Position numbers and translations under genes: made by a program | Notes under the pieces: model-generated | Database searches by the model: none | Told to the model about the DNA's origin: nothing | Seen by the model: only the letters and a program-made list of their open reading frames with translations | Assembly (NCBI GenBank): GCA_022818135.1 | Contig: JAFMSR010000003.1 | Span: forward strand, 31,011,962 to 31,075,961 | DNA: 64,000 nt | Reading direction: 5' to 3' | From: Saxidomus purpurata | Lineage: Eukaryota > Mollusca > Bivalvia > Venerida > Veneridae | In this document: positions 1 to 10,650 of the stretch, piece by piece | How positions within the stretch are numbered: position 1 is the first letter of the stretch | Layout of the letters: each line of letters starts with the position of its first letter

Positions 1-119
1 CGCGCATGCTCGTAAATATGGGGCCTTAAAATGGTATTTAAAGTTACAGCCCATTAAAAATGGGCATTACAGCAGGAAATGTCAGCAGTGACTTGCATAA
101 GTGCGATGTGCAAGTACAT

Positions 120-215
120 TTTTGTACCAGGTCTACACCTTGAAAGTCAGTGTCATATACTGTGAGACACTGCTTTGGGGGCATTCATCACCAGAGAGAC
201 AGCTCTTGTTTATTT
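120..215 (-). repeat. P2-type element head fragment
   Basis: The stretch ending GACAGCTCTTGTTT resembles the terminal segment of the P2 element at 45300-45363, with the same gggggcattc block about 35 bases before it. Only this end is present; what lies beyond is cut by the assembly gap or decayed. The remaining bases of 1-390 show no gene. Confidence 0.5.
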
Positions 216-390
216 AAAAAAAACCAACCATCTAGTAGTGTGATACTGTGCTGTTAATTGTTATTGATAGTATAATTCACTATGGTACAGAACAGTATTA
301 CAGTACACAGCAATATTCTATAGGCCATTGATATACAGAGTGATCATGATATGTGATCCTTGTACAGGCAGACTCACTTGCAGTCCATAT

Positions 391-890
391 NNNNNNNNNN
401 NNNNNNNNNNNNNNNNNNNNNNNNNNNNNNNNNNNNNNNNNNNNNNNNNNNNNNNNNNNNNNNNNNNNNNNNNNNNNNNNNNNNNNNNNNNNNNNNNNNN
501 NNNNNNNNNNNNNNNNNNNNNNNNNNNNNNNNNNNNNNNNNNNNNNNNNNNNNNNNNNNNNNNNNNNNNNNNNNNNNNNNNNNNNNNNNNNNNNNNNNNN
601 NNNNNNNNNNNNNNNNNNNNNNNNNNNNNNNNNNNNNNNNNNNNNNNNNNNNNNNNNNNNNNNNNNNNNNNNNNNNNNNNNNNNNNNNNNNNNNNNNNNN
701 NNNNNNNNNNNNNNNNNNNNNNNNNNNNNNNNNNNNNNNNNNNNNNNNNNNNNNNNNNNNNNNNNNNNNNNNNNNNNNNNNNNNNNNNNNNNNNNNNNNN
801 NNNNNNNNNNNNNNNNNNNNNNNNNNNNNNNNNNNNNNNNNNNNNNNNNNNNNNNNNNNNNNNNNNNNNNNNNNNNNNNNNNNNNNNNNN
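391..890. other. assembly gap, 500 N
   Basis: An uninterrupted run of exactly 500 N. The round length suggests a scaffolding placeholder, so the true gap size is unknown. Reading frames crossing it have no meaning. Confidence 0.99.
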
Positions 891-984
891 TTTACATATC
901 TGCTTTTTCTGAGGCATGTGACAAGGATAAACTCAAAACAGGGACAGGATTATCACTGTTATGTTAAAATTGTGTACAATAATG

Positions 985-1395
985 ACATATCAGTTACTGA
1001 TGGTGGATATAAGGAAGGTCACAGTGACTACAGCTTTGAAGGAGTCAGCTGTGGTTGCTTGTTGAGCGGCAGGAGTACCACTGACCAACTGCCCTGTGAT
1101 AGAAAGAATATTTGTAGCAATCTTTAGATGTTCCTATATGTCTGTAGTTGTATGTGTTACTGTGTCTTGTTCTGCAGTCATTTTGGACTAAAAGATTGTT
1201 TTCTGGACAACATGCATGGTGTATAATTTTATAAAACATAATTAATCTTGCTCTTGTTCTCCTTATTTCGAGGGATGGCCAGTTTAGAATTTGAATCATA
1301 TCTGTTACTGAACTTGTACATTGTATAATTGTATGTATTGGTTGTGAATCTTGCCGCCCTCCTCTGAACCTTCTCAATCTGACTTATTTGGTTTT
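985..1395 (-). pseudogene. LINE reverse-transcriptase C-terminal fragment
   Basis: The minus strand encodes the region just after the RT domain of CR1/Jockey/RTE-like non-LTR retrotransposons. It starts near 1382 with QIEKVQRRAARF, then shifts frame to TSSVTDMIQILNWPSLEIRR and RARLIMFYKIIHH, and ends with DCYKYSFYHRAVGQW and (in another frame) TTADSFKAVVT. The order IEKVQRRAARF, SVTDML, LNWPSLExRR, ARLxMxYK, YKYSFxPRxxxxWN is the usual signature of these proteins. At least two frame changes and the missing upstream part show a dead, 5'-truncated copy. The clade cannot be fixed from this piece. Confidence 0.8.
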
Positions 1396-1710
1396 TAGCA
1401 TGACCATGTCTAAGTGACCGTTTTCCGTGATTTTAAATAACCGGGTTAACGGCTTGGTCCGGCATATACCCAATAACTCTTTAGTACAGGAGATACTAAA
1501 TTTACTCTCAGGATTTTCGCGGAAAAAAGTATAAAAATTGAAAAAGTGTTTTTGCTGCAGAGTAGTAGAGCCTAGGGTAAGACTGAGACGGTAAGTCAGA
1601 CTAATAAGACACAAAACATGTCTGAAACAACGATGACTAGTGGCGGGCAAGGAAGAGCCGGTGGATTTTGCGTTTTTTCCTTATTACTGGCATGAGACTA
1701 GTTCTGGCTT

Positions 1711-1775
1711 CCAAAACTCTAAATGCCGCTATTTTAATATTTTGTTTTTCGTCAGCTGCGGCTTTAGAGTTTTGG
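1711..1775. repeat. short palindromic repeat
   Basis: Arms at 1711-1729 and 1758-1775 are complementary over 18 bases with one gap, around a 28-base loop. The flank gttctggcttcc before the left arm recurs at 8999-9010 next to another hairpin, so both probably belong to one small palindromic repeat family. The rest of 1396-2096 holds no gene I can support. Confidence 0.55.
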
Positions 1776-2104
1776 ATCAGCCCTACTACGAATCCTTACC
1801 AGAATAACAGATCATGCAAATTTTCATCTAATGTACGTTAAGTAGGGAAATATGATCATGTTTGAGTCATATATTTATAAATTCCTCTTTTCAAACCAAT
1901 TGCGGTGTTCTATAACCAAAGTTGACTACAAAAACATCGATTTTTCAAACCTACATCATTGTGTTTACATTTACAACGGACTTTCCAAATGCCTCGCGAG
2001 ATCTCGTATGATGCAATCGCACTTATTTTTCATGTAGTTCAGAACGCTCGACATTTTCCTTTTGTGTAATGTTTAGATGATATAAAGAACGAGTGTAAAT
2101 ATAC

Positions 2105-2890
2105 TAGGGCTGTAACGAATACACTAAGGGGCGAATAGGATACGTATCATGAATACAGGTTGACGAATACGAATATTTATTCATGAATATGAATACTATA
2201 CTAAAATCATTGAACAAGTGAACATTATATGGCTTAAATTTTGCCAACAATATATTACAGTCTGCTGACTAGATAATAGTACTTTGTACTCAAATCACTG
2301 TGAAATGATACTGTTCAAACGTAAAAAAACACTGAGTAAACATGTAACTTAAAGAGCTCTGGGTTCAAATGACTAGAACTGTTTAGTAAAAAATGACTAA
2401 ACACGACTATAGAGTAATGAGGATCTACGATTTCAACTGTTTCCTCGATGCTAGACATGTTGTTGATGTAGACGGTTTTTGGATGTCGTAAAATGGGAAT
2501 TCCCACTTGTTGAAATCAAATTTTAATTGAATGTGAAATTTAAATGAATTCAATCAGTTTAAAACCCAGAAAGTTATGAAAATCATTTATTCAATTGTAA
2601 ACCAACATCAAATATCGGCCCGACGACTTATTAAATAAATGTCGTGAAAATATCTGTCAACGATTGTGGGTGGGGTATTACGGCGAAATAGTGCAAAATG
2701 CGCTATGAAACGGAAGCGTTTTCAGTAGATTTCATCTGTTTTAGGTAAATTCAAATGATTTTAGTTTAAATCATGCAATTTTTATCTATATTCGTAAATA
2801 TTCGGTTCGGCACATGGCGAATAACGAATACAATTCGGACAAAACTGTATTCGACTAAATCGAATATTCGAATGTATCGTTACAGCCCTA
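2105..2890. mobile_element. hAT-type MITE with 8-bp target duplication
   Basis: The element starts TAGGGCTGTAACGA and ends with the near reverse complement (cgttacagcccta). It is flanked by perfect 8-bp direct repeats AAATATAC at 2097-2104 and 2891-2898. TIRs of this form with an 8-bp duplication are the hAT signature. The 786-bp interior is AT-rich, full of ATTCG motifs near both ends, and has no credible coding capacity, so it is non-autonomous. Confidence 0.88.
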
Positions 2891-3020
2891 AAATATACAA
2901 TAGCATTTACCATTAGTTTTTTTATGTCAAAAGAAATTTACTTTATTTTCGACTCGGAACAGACCTTGACAGTGTTCGCGCCAAAACGCACGTGGTCATG
3001 TAAATAAATAAACTGTCCCC

Positions 3021-3025
3021 GTGAC
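3021..3025. repeat. target-site duplication, left copy (GTGAC)
   Basis: GTGAC directly precedes the 5' LTR and is repeated directly after the 3' LTR at 7789-7793. A 5-bp duplication is normal for Gypsy integrases and fixes the exact element borders. Confidence 0.9.
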
Positions 3026-3189
3026 TGTAGTACACATCGCCTACGTACTTGTTGTATCATATTACATTCTTGATGTTGCATGCTTATCCCGCTATATATT
3101 GTGTTAGTCGCCCTGCGAGAGCTGTATCAAATAAACGTATAAAATGTAGCAGTGTTGTTCATTAGATTAAACAAAGAAACAATATTACA
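3026..3189 (+). repeat. 5' LTR of Gypsy element
   Basis: A 164-bp copy starting TGTAGTACAC and ending ATATTACA. A TATA-like tatata at 3093-3098 and AATAAA at 3130-3135 give the expected promoter and polyadenylation signals. This suggests a very short U3 with R starting about 25-30 bases after the TATA motif. Confidence 0.95.
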
Positions 3190-3190
3190 A

Positions 3191-3208
3191 TGGCGACGAG
3201 GATGGGAT
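3191..3208 (+). promoter_or_regulatory. primer-binding site, tRNA-Ser type
   Basis: TGGCGACGAGGATGGGAT lies one base after the 5' LTR. It is complementary to the 3' end of animal tRNA-Ser(GCT) (..ATCCCATCCTCGTCG plus CCA) over all 18 positions, as I recall that tRNA. This would prime minus-strand DNA synthesis. Confidence 0.8.
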
Positions 3209-3317
3209 CAATAAAAAGGATTAATTATTGAAACATTAAAAAAAAAAAGGAAAAGGGATATTGGACGTTTAATTCAGCACAGAATAGACTGTGTTGGACA
3301 CTTGTTTATTCGTCAAA

Positions 3318-6300
3318 ATGACTGGACTAACAACCTTCCGGAAGTTTAATGTTCACGAAGATACACATTCAGTAGGTGTACGCTGGGAAAAATACGTTGG
3401 TAAATTAGAAAACTTGTTTGTCGGGATGAACCTGGAATCAAAGAGACGGAGGAAAGTCTTACTATTGCACTATTCAGGAGATGAGGTATACGATATATAT
3501 CAAACATTGAATTTGGCAGGTGATGGAACAAACTACGATGAAACTGTTCAGGGCTTGAAAGATTACTTTAAACCTCAAAAGAACACTGAATTCGAAAGGT
3601 ATGAATTCCGTAACATGAAACAAACGTCCACAGAGACAGTTGACCAATTTTCAACGCGATTACGACAAAAAGCAGAATATTGTGAGTTTCATGATAAAGA
3701 GGCAGAAGTAAAATCTCAAATAATTCAGGGCTGTTTCTCAGAGAAAATAAGGCGAAAATGCTTAGAACAGGACAAAACGTTGCCAGAAATGTTAACAATG
3801 GCGAGAACTTTAGAAATTGCGTCGGAACAAGCAAGCAAAATGCAAGATGACAGAGGCAAAGAAGACTTGGCAAGGATCAAACACAAAAACCCGAGACAAC
3901 GTCCGCGCTTTCGACCTTCAATGCCCAGACAAGAAAATCAAAATAGGAGACCATTTAGAGAGAGTCGCACTTCAAATAAATGTAGGAGATGCGGTGGAAT
4001 GTATCCTCACTCAAAAGGTCCGTGTCCGGCATTTGGTCAAATATGTCATTCATGCGGGAAAGGAAATCATTTCGCGAAAATGTGTAGGACACCCAAGCAA
4101 AAATCTCACAAGGTGGAAGCATTTGAGACCGAAAATGGAGACAGTTGTGATGAATACACATTTGGAATAAAAGAAAATGAATACTGCAGCAGAATGAAGA
4201 AATTGCCGCGCGTTAATGTTCAAATAAATGATACAAAAATGGAAATTACCGTCGATACAGGAAGTACTCTTAACATTATTAATGAGAACCAATGGCAAAG
4301 ATTAAAACATTCTCAAAAATTACAGAAAACGAATGTCAAGGCATACGCTTATGGTCAAATCAAAAGCATTTCATTTGTTGGAAAATTTCAAGGAACAGTT
4401 GAAAATGAAAATAGAATTGTATCAGCAGAATTCCATGTCGTGAAGAACGGTGACTCATTGTTACCATATCAAACATCAGTGGATTTAAATATCGTGCCTG
4501 TAATTAATGCCGTCAACAATGAAAATGACTTATGTCAGAAACATACTGATAGATTTCAAGGTATAGGAAATTTAAAAAACCGGGAAATAAAAATACACAT
4601 CGATAATACAGTAATACCTGTTGCAGAAACACACAGGCGGATTCCATTTCACATGCGGAAAAAAGTAGAAAATGAAATTACACGGTTAGAAAAACTGGAC
4701 ATTATCGAAAAGGTATCAGGTCCAACGCCATGGGTTTCACCTATCGTTTGTGCTCCGAAAGAAAGCGGCGAAATTCGATTATGTGTAGACATGAGAGAAG
4801 CAAATAAGGCAATAATTCAAGAAAGACATGTCACTCCAACTATAGAAGAAGTTATTGCTAAACTCAACAATGCAAAGTTTTTCAGCAAACTTGATTTAAA
4901 TCAAGCTTTTCATCAGTTAACTCTTTCCGAAGAGTCTAGGTATATCACAACATTTTCTACACATGTAGGATTGTGGAGATATAAAAAGTTGAACTATGGT
5001 GTATCAGCAGCACCAGAAATGTTCCAGAATGAAATACGACAAGCGCTAGATGGACTGTTGAATGTTAAATACATAGCAGATGATATCATAGTGTACGCAG
5101 AGGATGAAGCGAGTCATGACACATACCTTGAGGCATTGTTTATGAGGTTAAGAGAGAAAAATCTTACATTAAATAAAAGAAAGTGTGTGTTCAAGGTTAA
5201 CAGAATAAAATTCTACGGATACATATTCTGCGATAAAGGAATATCACCAGACCCAGCCAAAATTGAAGCAATCAAGATGGCAACAGAACCAACAAATGTA
5301 TCGGAACTGCGATCATTTCTTGGCATGACATATTATGTATCGAGATTCATACATGATTATTCGACCATCACAGAACCATTGCGAAAACTTACACAGAAGG
5401 ATGTAAAATTTGAATGGACAGAATCACAAGATGATGCATTTCAGAAGCTGAAAGAAGTTCTGACAAATGACAAGGTGATGGCATATTACGACCCAAACAA
5501 AGAATTAGAACTTACAGTAGATGCCTCGGGAGTAGGAGTTGCAGCCATACTGAGCCAAGACAATAAGATAATTGCATATTCAAGCCGAGCTTTGACACCT
5601 GTGGAACAGCGATATAGCCAAACAGAACGAGAGGCATTGAGTATCGTGGTAGGAATTGAACACTTTAAGCTATACTTGTTTGGTAAACCGTTCAAGCTTA
5701 TTACGGACCACAAGTCTTTGGAAGCAATTTTCAACAATCCAAAAGAAAATCAACCTCTCCGACTAGAAAGATGGAGACTACGTTTGGTGGGATACGATTT
5801 TCGTGTGCAATACAAAAAAGGAAGCACAAATCCGGCAGACTATATGTCGCGCCATCCACTAGAGACCACGGAAGATGAATATATACAATCTAGTCTCGCA
5901 GAAAGCTATGTTAGCTTTGTGACCGAGATGTCGGTGCCAAAAGCAATGACATTGGAAGAAATAGTGTCAGTGACAAGTGAAGACAAATTGTTACACAAAG
6001 TAATGCAATCTGCAAAATCAAACAAATGGGATAAAGAATTACGTAAAAAAAATAAAAGTTATGACTGTTTTTTCCAAGTTCGAGATGAGTTAACAGTGGT
6101 TCAGATCGAGTCCCATACTATTTTGTTACGAGGCACACGACTTGTCATACCTGAAACATTGCACCAAAAAGTAATTGATATCGCGCATGAATCACACGCT
6201 GGAATTGTAAAGTGCAAGCAATTGTTAAGGGAAAGGTTTCCATACATCGATGAGAAAGTTGAACAGACAGTAAAGAACTGTATACCCTGTTTATCTATTG

Positions 6301-7189
6301 ATCCGAAAAATCCCACAGAGCCAATGAAATTGTGTGAGTTACCAAAGAGAATCTGGGACGAACTAAGTGTAGACTTTTACGGCCTGTTACCATCACGTGA
6401 TTATCTAATGGTCACAATTGAGGACTACAGTAGATATCCGTTTGTGGAAGTGATACATACCATTTCAGCGAAGACAGTAATTTCACGTTTGAGCTACATC
6501 TTCTTGATTTTTGGTGTACCATCAATTCTGAGCGGACAATGGTCCACCTTTCCAAAGTGAAGAGTTTGCAAATTTTGCAGTCGAAATGGGTTTCAAACAT
6601 AGAAGGATCACACCTTTGCATCCAGAATCGAATGGAATCGCGGAGCGATTTATGAGAATATTATCAAAAACTGTCAAAACAGCACATATTCAGGGACATA
6701 ACCTGAAAAAGGAACTTAATACATTCCTACTAAACTATCGAGCCACACCCCACAGTTCGACCGGTGTTTCACCAGCCCAGCTTATTTTCGGAAGGAAATT
6801 TCAAACTAAAATACCAGAAATCAAACCCAAGTGCAAAGACACCTATGTCCGAAAACGGGATGCAGATTTGCGGAAAAAGAACAAAACATATAGACAAAAA
6901 GCGAAATTCGCGACAAGTCTTTTTACGTGTTGGGGACTCAGTTCTCATAAAACAACGCAGACAAAACAAACTCTCGACACCATTTAGTTATAAACCCGGG
7001 ATTATTCTACAAAAGAAGGGATCAATGATAACAGTTAAACATCAAGGAAAGATTGTGACAAGGGATGTTTCACATTTTAAGCCACTACCAAAAACACTAA
7101 CGTGCAAAGCCGAAAACAAATTGAAACAAGAAACGAGTTCAAATGATCGCCCAAGGAGGGAAATTAGGAAACCTGCGAGGTACCGTTAG
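3318..7189 (+). pseudogene. Gypsy gag-pol polyprotein with two frameshifts
   Basis: A single gag-pol frame. The likely start is the ATG at 3318 (MTGLTTFRKF), since the upstream in-frame ATG at 3291 gives an atypical leader. Residues are counted from 3291. Gag has the retrotrans_gag core (ETVDQFSTRLRQKAEYC), then a cysteine pair (from residue 231) and a CCHC knuckle CHSCGKGNHFAKMC (from 252). Protease has VDTGST with its aspartate at 322. RT has YIADDI with aspartates 597 and 598. RNase H has TVDASG, aspartate 744. Integrase has the HHCC finger from about residue 958 and the first catalytic aspartate at 1028 (SVDFYG). The frame is lost near 6530, just before the second catalytic aspartate (codon at 6535), and resumes in another frame with NGIAERF, whose catalytic Glu codon is 6643-6645. 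A second shift near 6895-6930 moves to the frame ending at 7189, which carries VGDSVLIKQ and DVSHFKPLP, typical of the integrase C-terminus. All catalytic residues are present, but no continuous integrase can be made. Confidence 0.93.
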
Positions 7190-7609
7190 TAAGGATGGGA
7201 AGTGTAATTTTAAGTGTTTGTGTATGGAGCATAATAATCTCCATAAATATGTGCCTACAAAGCAAATAATAAAGGTTAATCTAGAATAAGTGATTGCGAA
7301 ATTACAAAGTTAAGATAAAAGGGCTGTACACTAATTGGAAATGTCACATTGATGAAATGTGTACCGCGCGCAGATTAGTTAACTTGTTTTCAGACAGAAA
7401 CCAGACTCTGGGTTAGGCGAAGAATAAGTGTAAATATCATATAACTTGCTGATAAATGAATTAACATTGTTTCATGGCAGTTGAATGAATGACTAAACAT
7501 CATGGGAAAAATTGAAAACTGTAAACTAGTAACATTCTTCGAGCATTTTATTTTTTTCATTATTTGTTTAATAACCATATATTCTAACATGCTGGTTTGC
7601 ATCTTCTTT

Positions 7610-7624
7610 AAAGAAAAGATGGGA
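7610..7624 (+). promoter_or_regulatory. polypurine tract
   Basis: AAAGAAAAGATGGGA abuts the TG of the 3' LTR. All but one of the 15 bases are purines. Its position is that of the plus-strand primer of LTR retroelements. Confidence 0.8.
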
Positions 7625-7788
7625 TGTAGTATACATCGCCTACGTACTTGTTGTATCATATTACATTCTTGATGTTGCATGCTTATCCCACTATATATTG
7701 TGTTAGTCGCCCTGCGAGAGCTGTATCAAATAAACGTATAAAATGTAGCAGTGTTGTTCATTAGATTAAACAAAGAAACAATATTACA
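7625..7788 (+). repeat. 3' LTR of Gypsy element
   Basis: A 164-bp copy of the 5' LTR with two substitutions (98.8% identity by eye). AATAAA at 7729-7734 would serve polyadenylation. GTGAC follows at 7789-7793. Confidence 0.95.
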
Positions 7789-8097
7789 GTGACCTCAATC
7801 GGAACCTTCGGCGATTTCCCGCAGAGATCCCTTTCCAAAGGTTCTTGGGAACGGTCACGTGATAATTGTCAAATCGGCAAGATGGCGGCCAATTGGTGAA
7901 AATTCTGACCTGTTCGAAACTTTCGTAAAGCTTTACGTTAAATAGATAAAATTTGATATTCAAATTTGGCAAATTAAAAGATTATGGTCTGATTAATAAA
8001 ATTATTTATTGTTTTCACTTATTGCTCATGACATACTGAAATGCGAGTGTGTCAGATTCCTGGCACGATTATTGGTACGATTTCCCTACGGAGTAAG
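7789..8097. other. no gene seen; YY1-like motif
   Basis: Unique-looking sequence after the retrotransposon. CAAGATGGCGGCC at 7879-7891 matches the YY1 core. A similar ATATGGCGGCC sits at 9558-9568. No coding exon can be joined to either, so promoter function is not supported. Confidence 0.35.
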
Positions 8098-8144
8098 CTT
8101 CAGCGTACCCGTTCTGTCAAGCATATAAACCGGGTACGCTGAAG
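8098..8144. repeat. 13-bp perfect hairpin
   Basis: Arms CTTCAGCGTACCC (8098-8110) and its exact complement (8132-8144) with a 21-base loop. It lies just outside the MITE that starts at 8159. Confidence 0.6.
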
Positions 8145-8158
8145 TTGTTTTAGCTAGC

Positions 8159-8962
8159 ATGAGACCAGTTTCCGAATCGTGCCAGTTTCCGACTTCTTGT
8201 TATCATAGCTTTAGCGTAACTCTTCAGAATGGGAGTGCCATATAATTTCTAACATTATCATCCTATCAAGCAGCAAACAAAATTTCAGTTTCTAAAGATA
8301 AACATTTTCAAAGAAATTCTACATTTTATCTCTGTCACTGAATTTGTTTACATCTCAACATGTGAGGGAAATGCGCATGCGCGGGAGATAACCGCTTAGT
8401 GTGCACGATCTAAATGGCAGTTTGCCACCTTAACACCGGAAAAACAGACGAACTTCTAAAACTCCTCTGAAATACTTATTTTTCATTAAACCTGATATCA
8501 ATTTACTTTAATTAAATCAAAGTGTGCTGATAAACAAAAATTGCTTGCAAAACATAGCACAGTCCAAGTGTTGTGAAATGATAATACAGTGATGTACGAA
8601 ATGGAAGGGCAAGGAACAGATAATAGACAGACACTCGTTACGAGCGTCGGAAAAGCAGGGTAAGGAATTTACACTTTAGGAAATAAAAGTTCTTGCAGAT
8701 ATAAATCATTTATGATTCCAAAACTGTTCAAGATAAAATAATGTCGGAAACTGGTACTGTACCTTAACTAATTAATATCAATTAGGCTATCCTTTCAGAG
8801 CCCCAATTTTGGTACGCATGCGCAAAAGATACTGGTCTTGTTTACATCATTGAAAAGGGGATTAACTTACGTTTGTAAATGTGTAGATGACTTCTGTTTA
8901 CAAGACACATTTTCAAAATAATATACAGAAAACCTCGATTTTTTGTCGGAAACTGGTCTCAT
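8159..8962. mobile_element. non-autonomous DNA element with 17-bp TIRs
   Basis: ATGAGACCAGTTTCCGA at 8159-8175 is the exact reverse complement of 8946-8962. Partial inner copies of the same motif occur at 8190-8205 and 8743-8755. No convincing target duplication and no coding capacity in 804 bp. The superfamily is unknown. Confidence 0.5.
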
Positions 8963-9007
8963 ACCAGTATAGAAATAAACATGATAAAGGAGACATAGTT
9001 CTGGCTT

Positions 9008-9059
9008 CCATAACTAAATTGGTCTTTTTATTGTGTCAGTTGACCATATTTAGTTATGG
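9008..9059. repeat. hairpin repeat
   Basis: Arms 9008-9024 and 9042-9059 pair over 17 bases with one bulge around a 17-base loop. The upstream gttctggcttcc is shared with the palindrome at 1711-1775. Confidence 0.5.
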
Positions 9060-9062
9060 AAT

Positions 9063-9771
9063 TGTAGCCTTGCAAAGTTAACAGGATAAGGTCATTTTAT
9101 ATCACTTTGCATAAAAGATATCGCACCTTTAATTTTCTATAATAAACTACCACAGCATCCTTAAAACACATTTTAAATGCTATTGACACCAATAATTAAC
9201 AGCTACCCACCATAAATGCTCCAAAAAGCCAACTAAAACCTTTTAATTCTTTATTTTCATTTTCGAAAATGAATCTAATCTCATTCTCGCAAGTGCGCGT
9301 GACAAGACGAGAATGGAAAACCACCGTCTAAAAATAGACATATATTTATGTAGAAGAAACAATCATTATAATATTGAATGAAACATACTTATGTTATGAC
9401 AAAATTTAGTTCAAGAAGGTATTTTTAATGAGTTGAAATGCCGATTATACCTTTCTGCATGTTAGTTATTTTTTTCAACTTAATGTTTACATGCGCTTCA
9501 ACATTGAGGAGTCACATGACAAAAAACGCGTTTCGGAACGCTTCGGCAGTTTTCCAATATGGCGGCCACATTTTGTAAAATCTTATGGGTGTAGTATAAA
9601 GGTTGAATTTATGGTATGTTGAGAAGACACCTAGTTCTAATTGGGCAAAATAGTAGATTATACTTCAGTCTTGTCATATAAAGTAATGATTCGTCCCAAA
9701 AGTATGTTTACCTTGGAAAACGAACACGGTGCAGTTTGCGCCGTAAACCTGTAAGGTTTCTCAGAAGGATC
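9063..9771. other. no gene seen
   Basis: AT-rich sequence without usable reading frames on either strand. It contains one ATGGCGGCC motif (9560-9568) but no recognisable element ends. Confidence 0.4.
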
Positions 9772-9816
9772 GTCTTTGACGCTATAATGAGAAATAGGAA
9801 TAATAGCGTCAAAGAC
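9772..9816. repeat. 14-bp perfect hairpin
   Basis: GTCTTTGACGCTAT (9772-9785) is exactly complementary to 9803-9816 across a 17-base loop. It sits 60 bases before a much longer perfect hairpin. Confidence 0.65.
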
Positions 9817-9876
9817 CTTGGGCTAAAGGAGACACAGACTTGACAGAGACAGAAAGAAAAAATGTTTACACTGTAA

Positions 9877-9992
9877 ACTAATACTGGATATTATCAAAAA
9901 TGTTTGAAACTTCTTCCACTCCAGTTTGTTTACTGTAATACAGACTGGAGTGGAAGAAGTTTCAAACATTTTTGATAATATCCAGTATTAGT
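9877..9992. repeat. perfect 49-bp inverted repeat with 18-base loop
   Basis: Bases 9877-9925 are the exact reverse complement of 9944-9992, with the loop 9926-9943. All 49 pairs match. The stem is too perfect for an old palindrome and longer than a canonical miRNA precursor arm. A recent fold-back duplication, a small palindromic transposon, an endo-siRNA hairpin or an assembly fold-back artefact are all possible. Confidence 0.9.
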
Positions 9993-10013
9993 CCCCGGGG
10001 GTACTTACATATT

Positions 10014-10278
10014 TCTTAGTTTATACTAATTTATTTTAGGTTGATTGTGAAACAAGTTATACAACTTATATTAATCACTCTCGACACCTAATTCCTGATG
10101 GTATCCATCGCCGTGAGGGTATGAAAGAAGAGAAGCCAGTTTCCCTCTTAATGTTGAGTGCCAAGCAAGGGAGCTACTGGTACCATTTTTTAGGTCTTTG
10201 GTATGATGCGGCCAGGGAGCAAACCCACGGCCTCCTGCACTCGAAGCGGGCGCTCTACCACTAGGCTATCAGGGTGGT
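10014..10278 (-). mobile_element. tRNA-derived SINE
   Basis: Read on the minus strand from 10278. There is a tRNA-like head with an A box (TAGCCTAGTGGTAGAGC) and a decayed B box (GGGTTTGCTCCC) about 35 bases later, then a body and a 3' tail (gagagtgatt ... cacaatc ... ctaaaataaattagtataaac). The tail recurs in the SINEs at 22797, 34246 and 58525. The body and tail, and the lack of a clean anticodon arm and acceptor stem, separate it from a functional tRNA gene. Confidence 0.75.
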
Positions 10279-10650
10279 TACATATTTCTCATAAATCAAC
10301 CATTACAAAACTACTTCATACACATCATAGATGGCGCCACTCATGAATCTGTGTCATGAATGCAGGCGCTTGTTTTTTAAAAATAGAAATTTGACAGGGT
10401 TTGCCGCATTATTACTTACCTTCATAATGTAAATATAAACAAATCCAAGTGTTCCTCAATATGTTAACTGTTATGCGAATACGTCGTAGAACATCATAGT
10501 TTCTACACATATTATATATATATTTATATAACAGCTTCTAACTTGAAGCACTCTGTCACTTAAGTAGGCAGTAATTTAATGTATTAAAAAATGACTGCTA
10601 CCTGCAATAAATTGCAGCTATTTACAACTGTACAAACATCAGTTCAAGAT

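Larger units (their letters stand above)
3026..7788 (+). mobile_element. complete Ty3/Gypsy LTR retrotransposon (4.76 kb)
   Basis: Two 164-bp LTRs (TG...CA), a 5-bp GTGAC duplication, a tRNA primer-binding site, one gag-pol reading frame in the order protease, RT, RNase H, integrase, and a polypurine tract define an intact Gypsy structure. The LTRs differ at only two positions (C/T near 3032/7631 and G/A near 3091/7690), so the insertion is young. There is no env. Short LTRs and a fused gag-pol resemble bivalve Gypsy elements of the Mag/Steamer kind, but the clade is an inference. About 430 bases between the end of pol and the 3' LTR look non-coding. Confidence 0.96.

Noticed and set aside
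318..1127. Open frames of about 200-255 codons across the gap
   Set aside because: They consist mostly of undetermined bases and carry no information.
7190..7609. A possible env gene in the Gypsy element
   Set aside because: Only 420 bases with stops in all plus frames; no signal peptide or membrane segment.
7879..7891. YY1-like motif as a promoter
   Set aside because: No coding exon can be assigned to it, and related ATGGCG motifs also occur within transposons (57310, 59923), so it is not specific.
10190..10278. Possible tRNA gene on the minus strand
   Set aside because: A and B boxes are present, but no consistent anticodon arm or acceptor stem, and a SINE body and tail follow.
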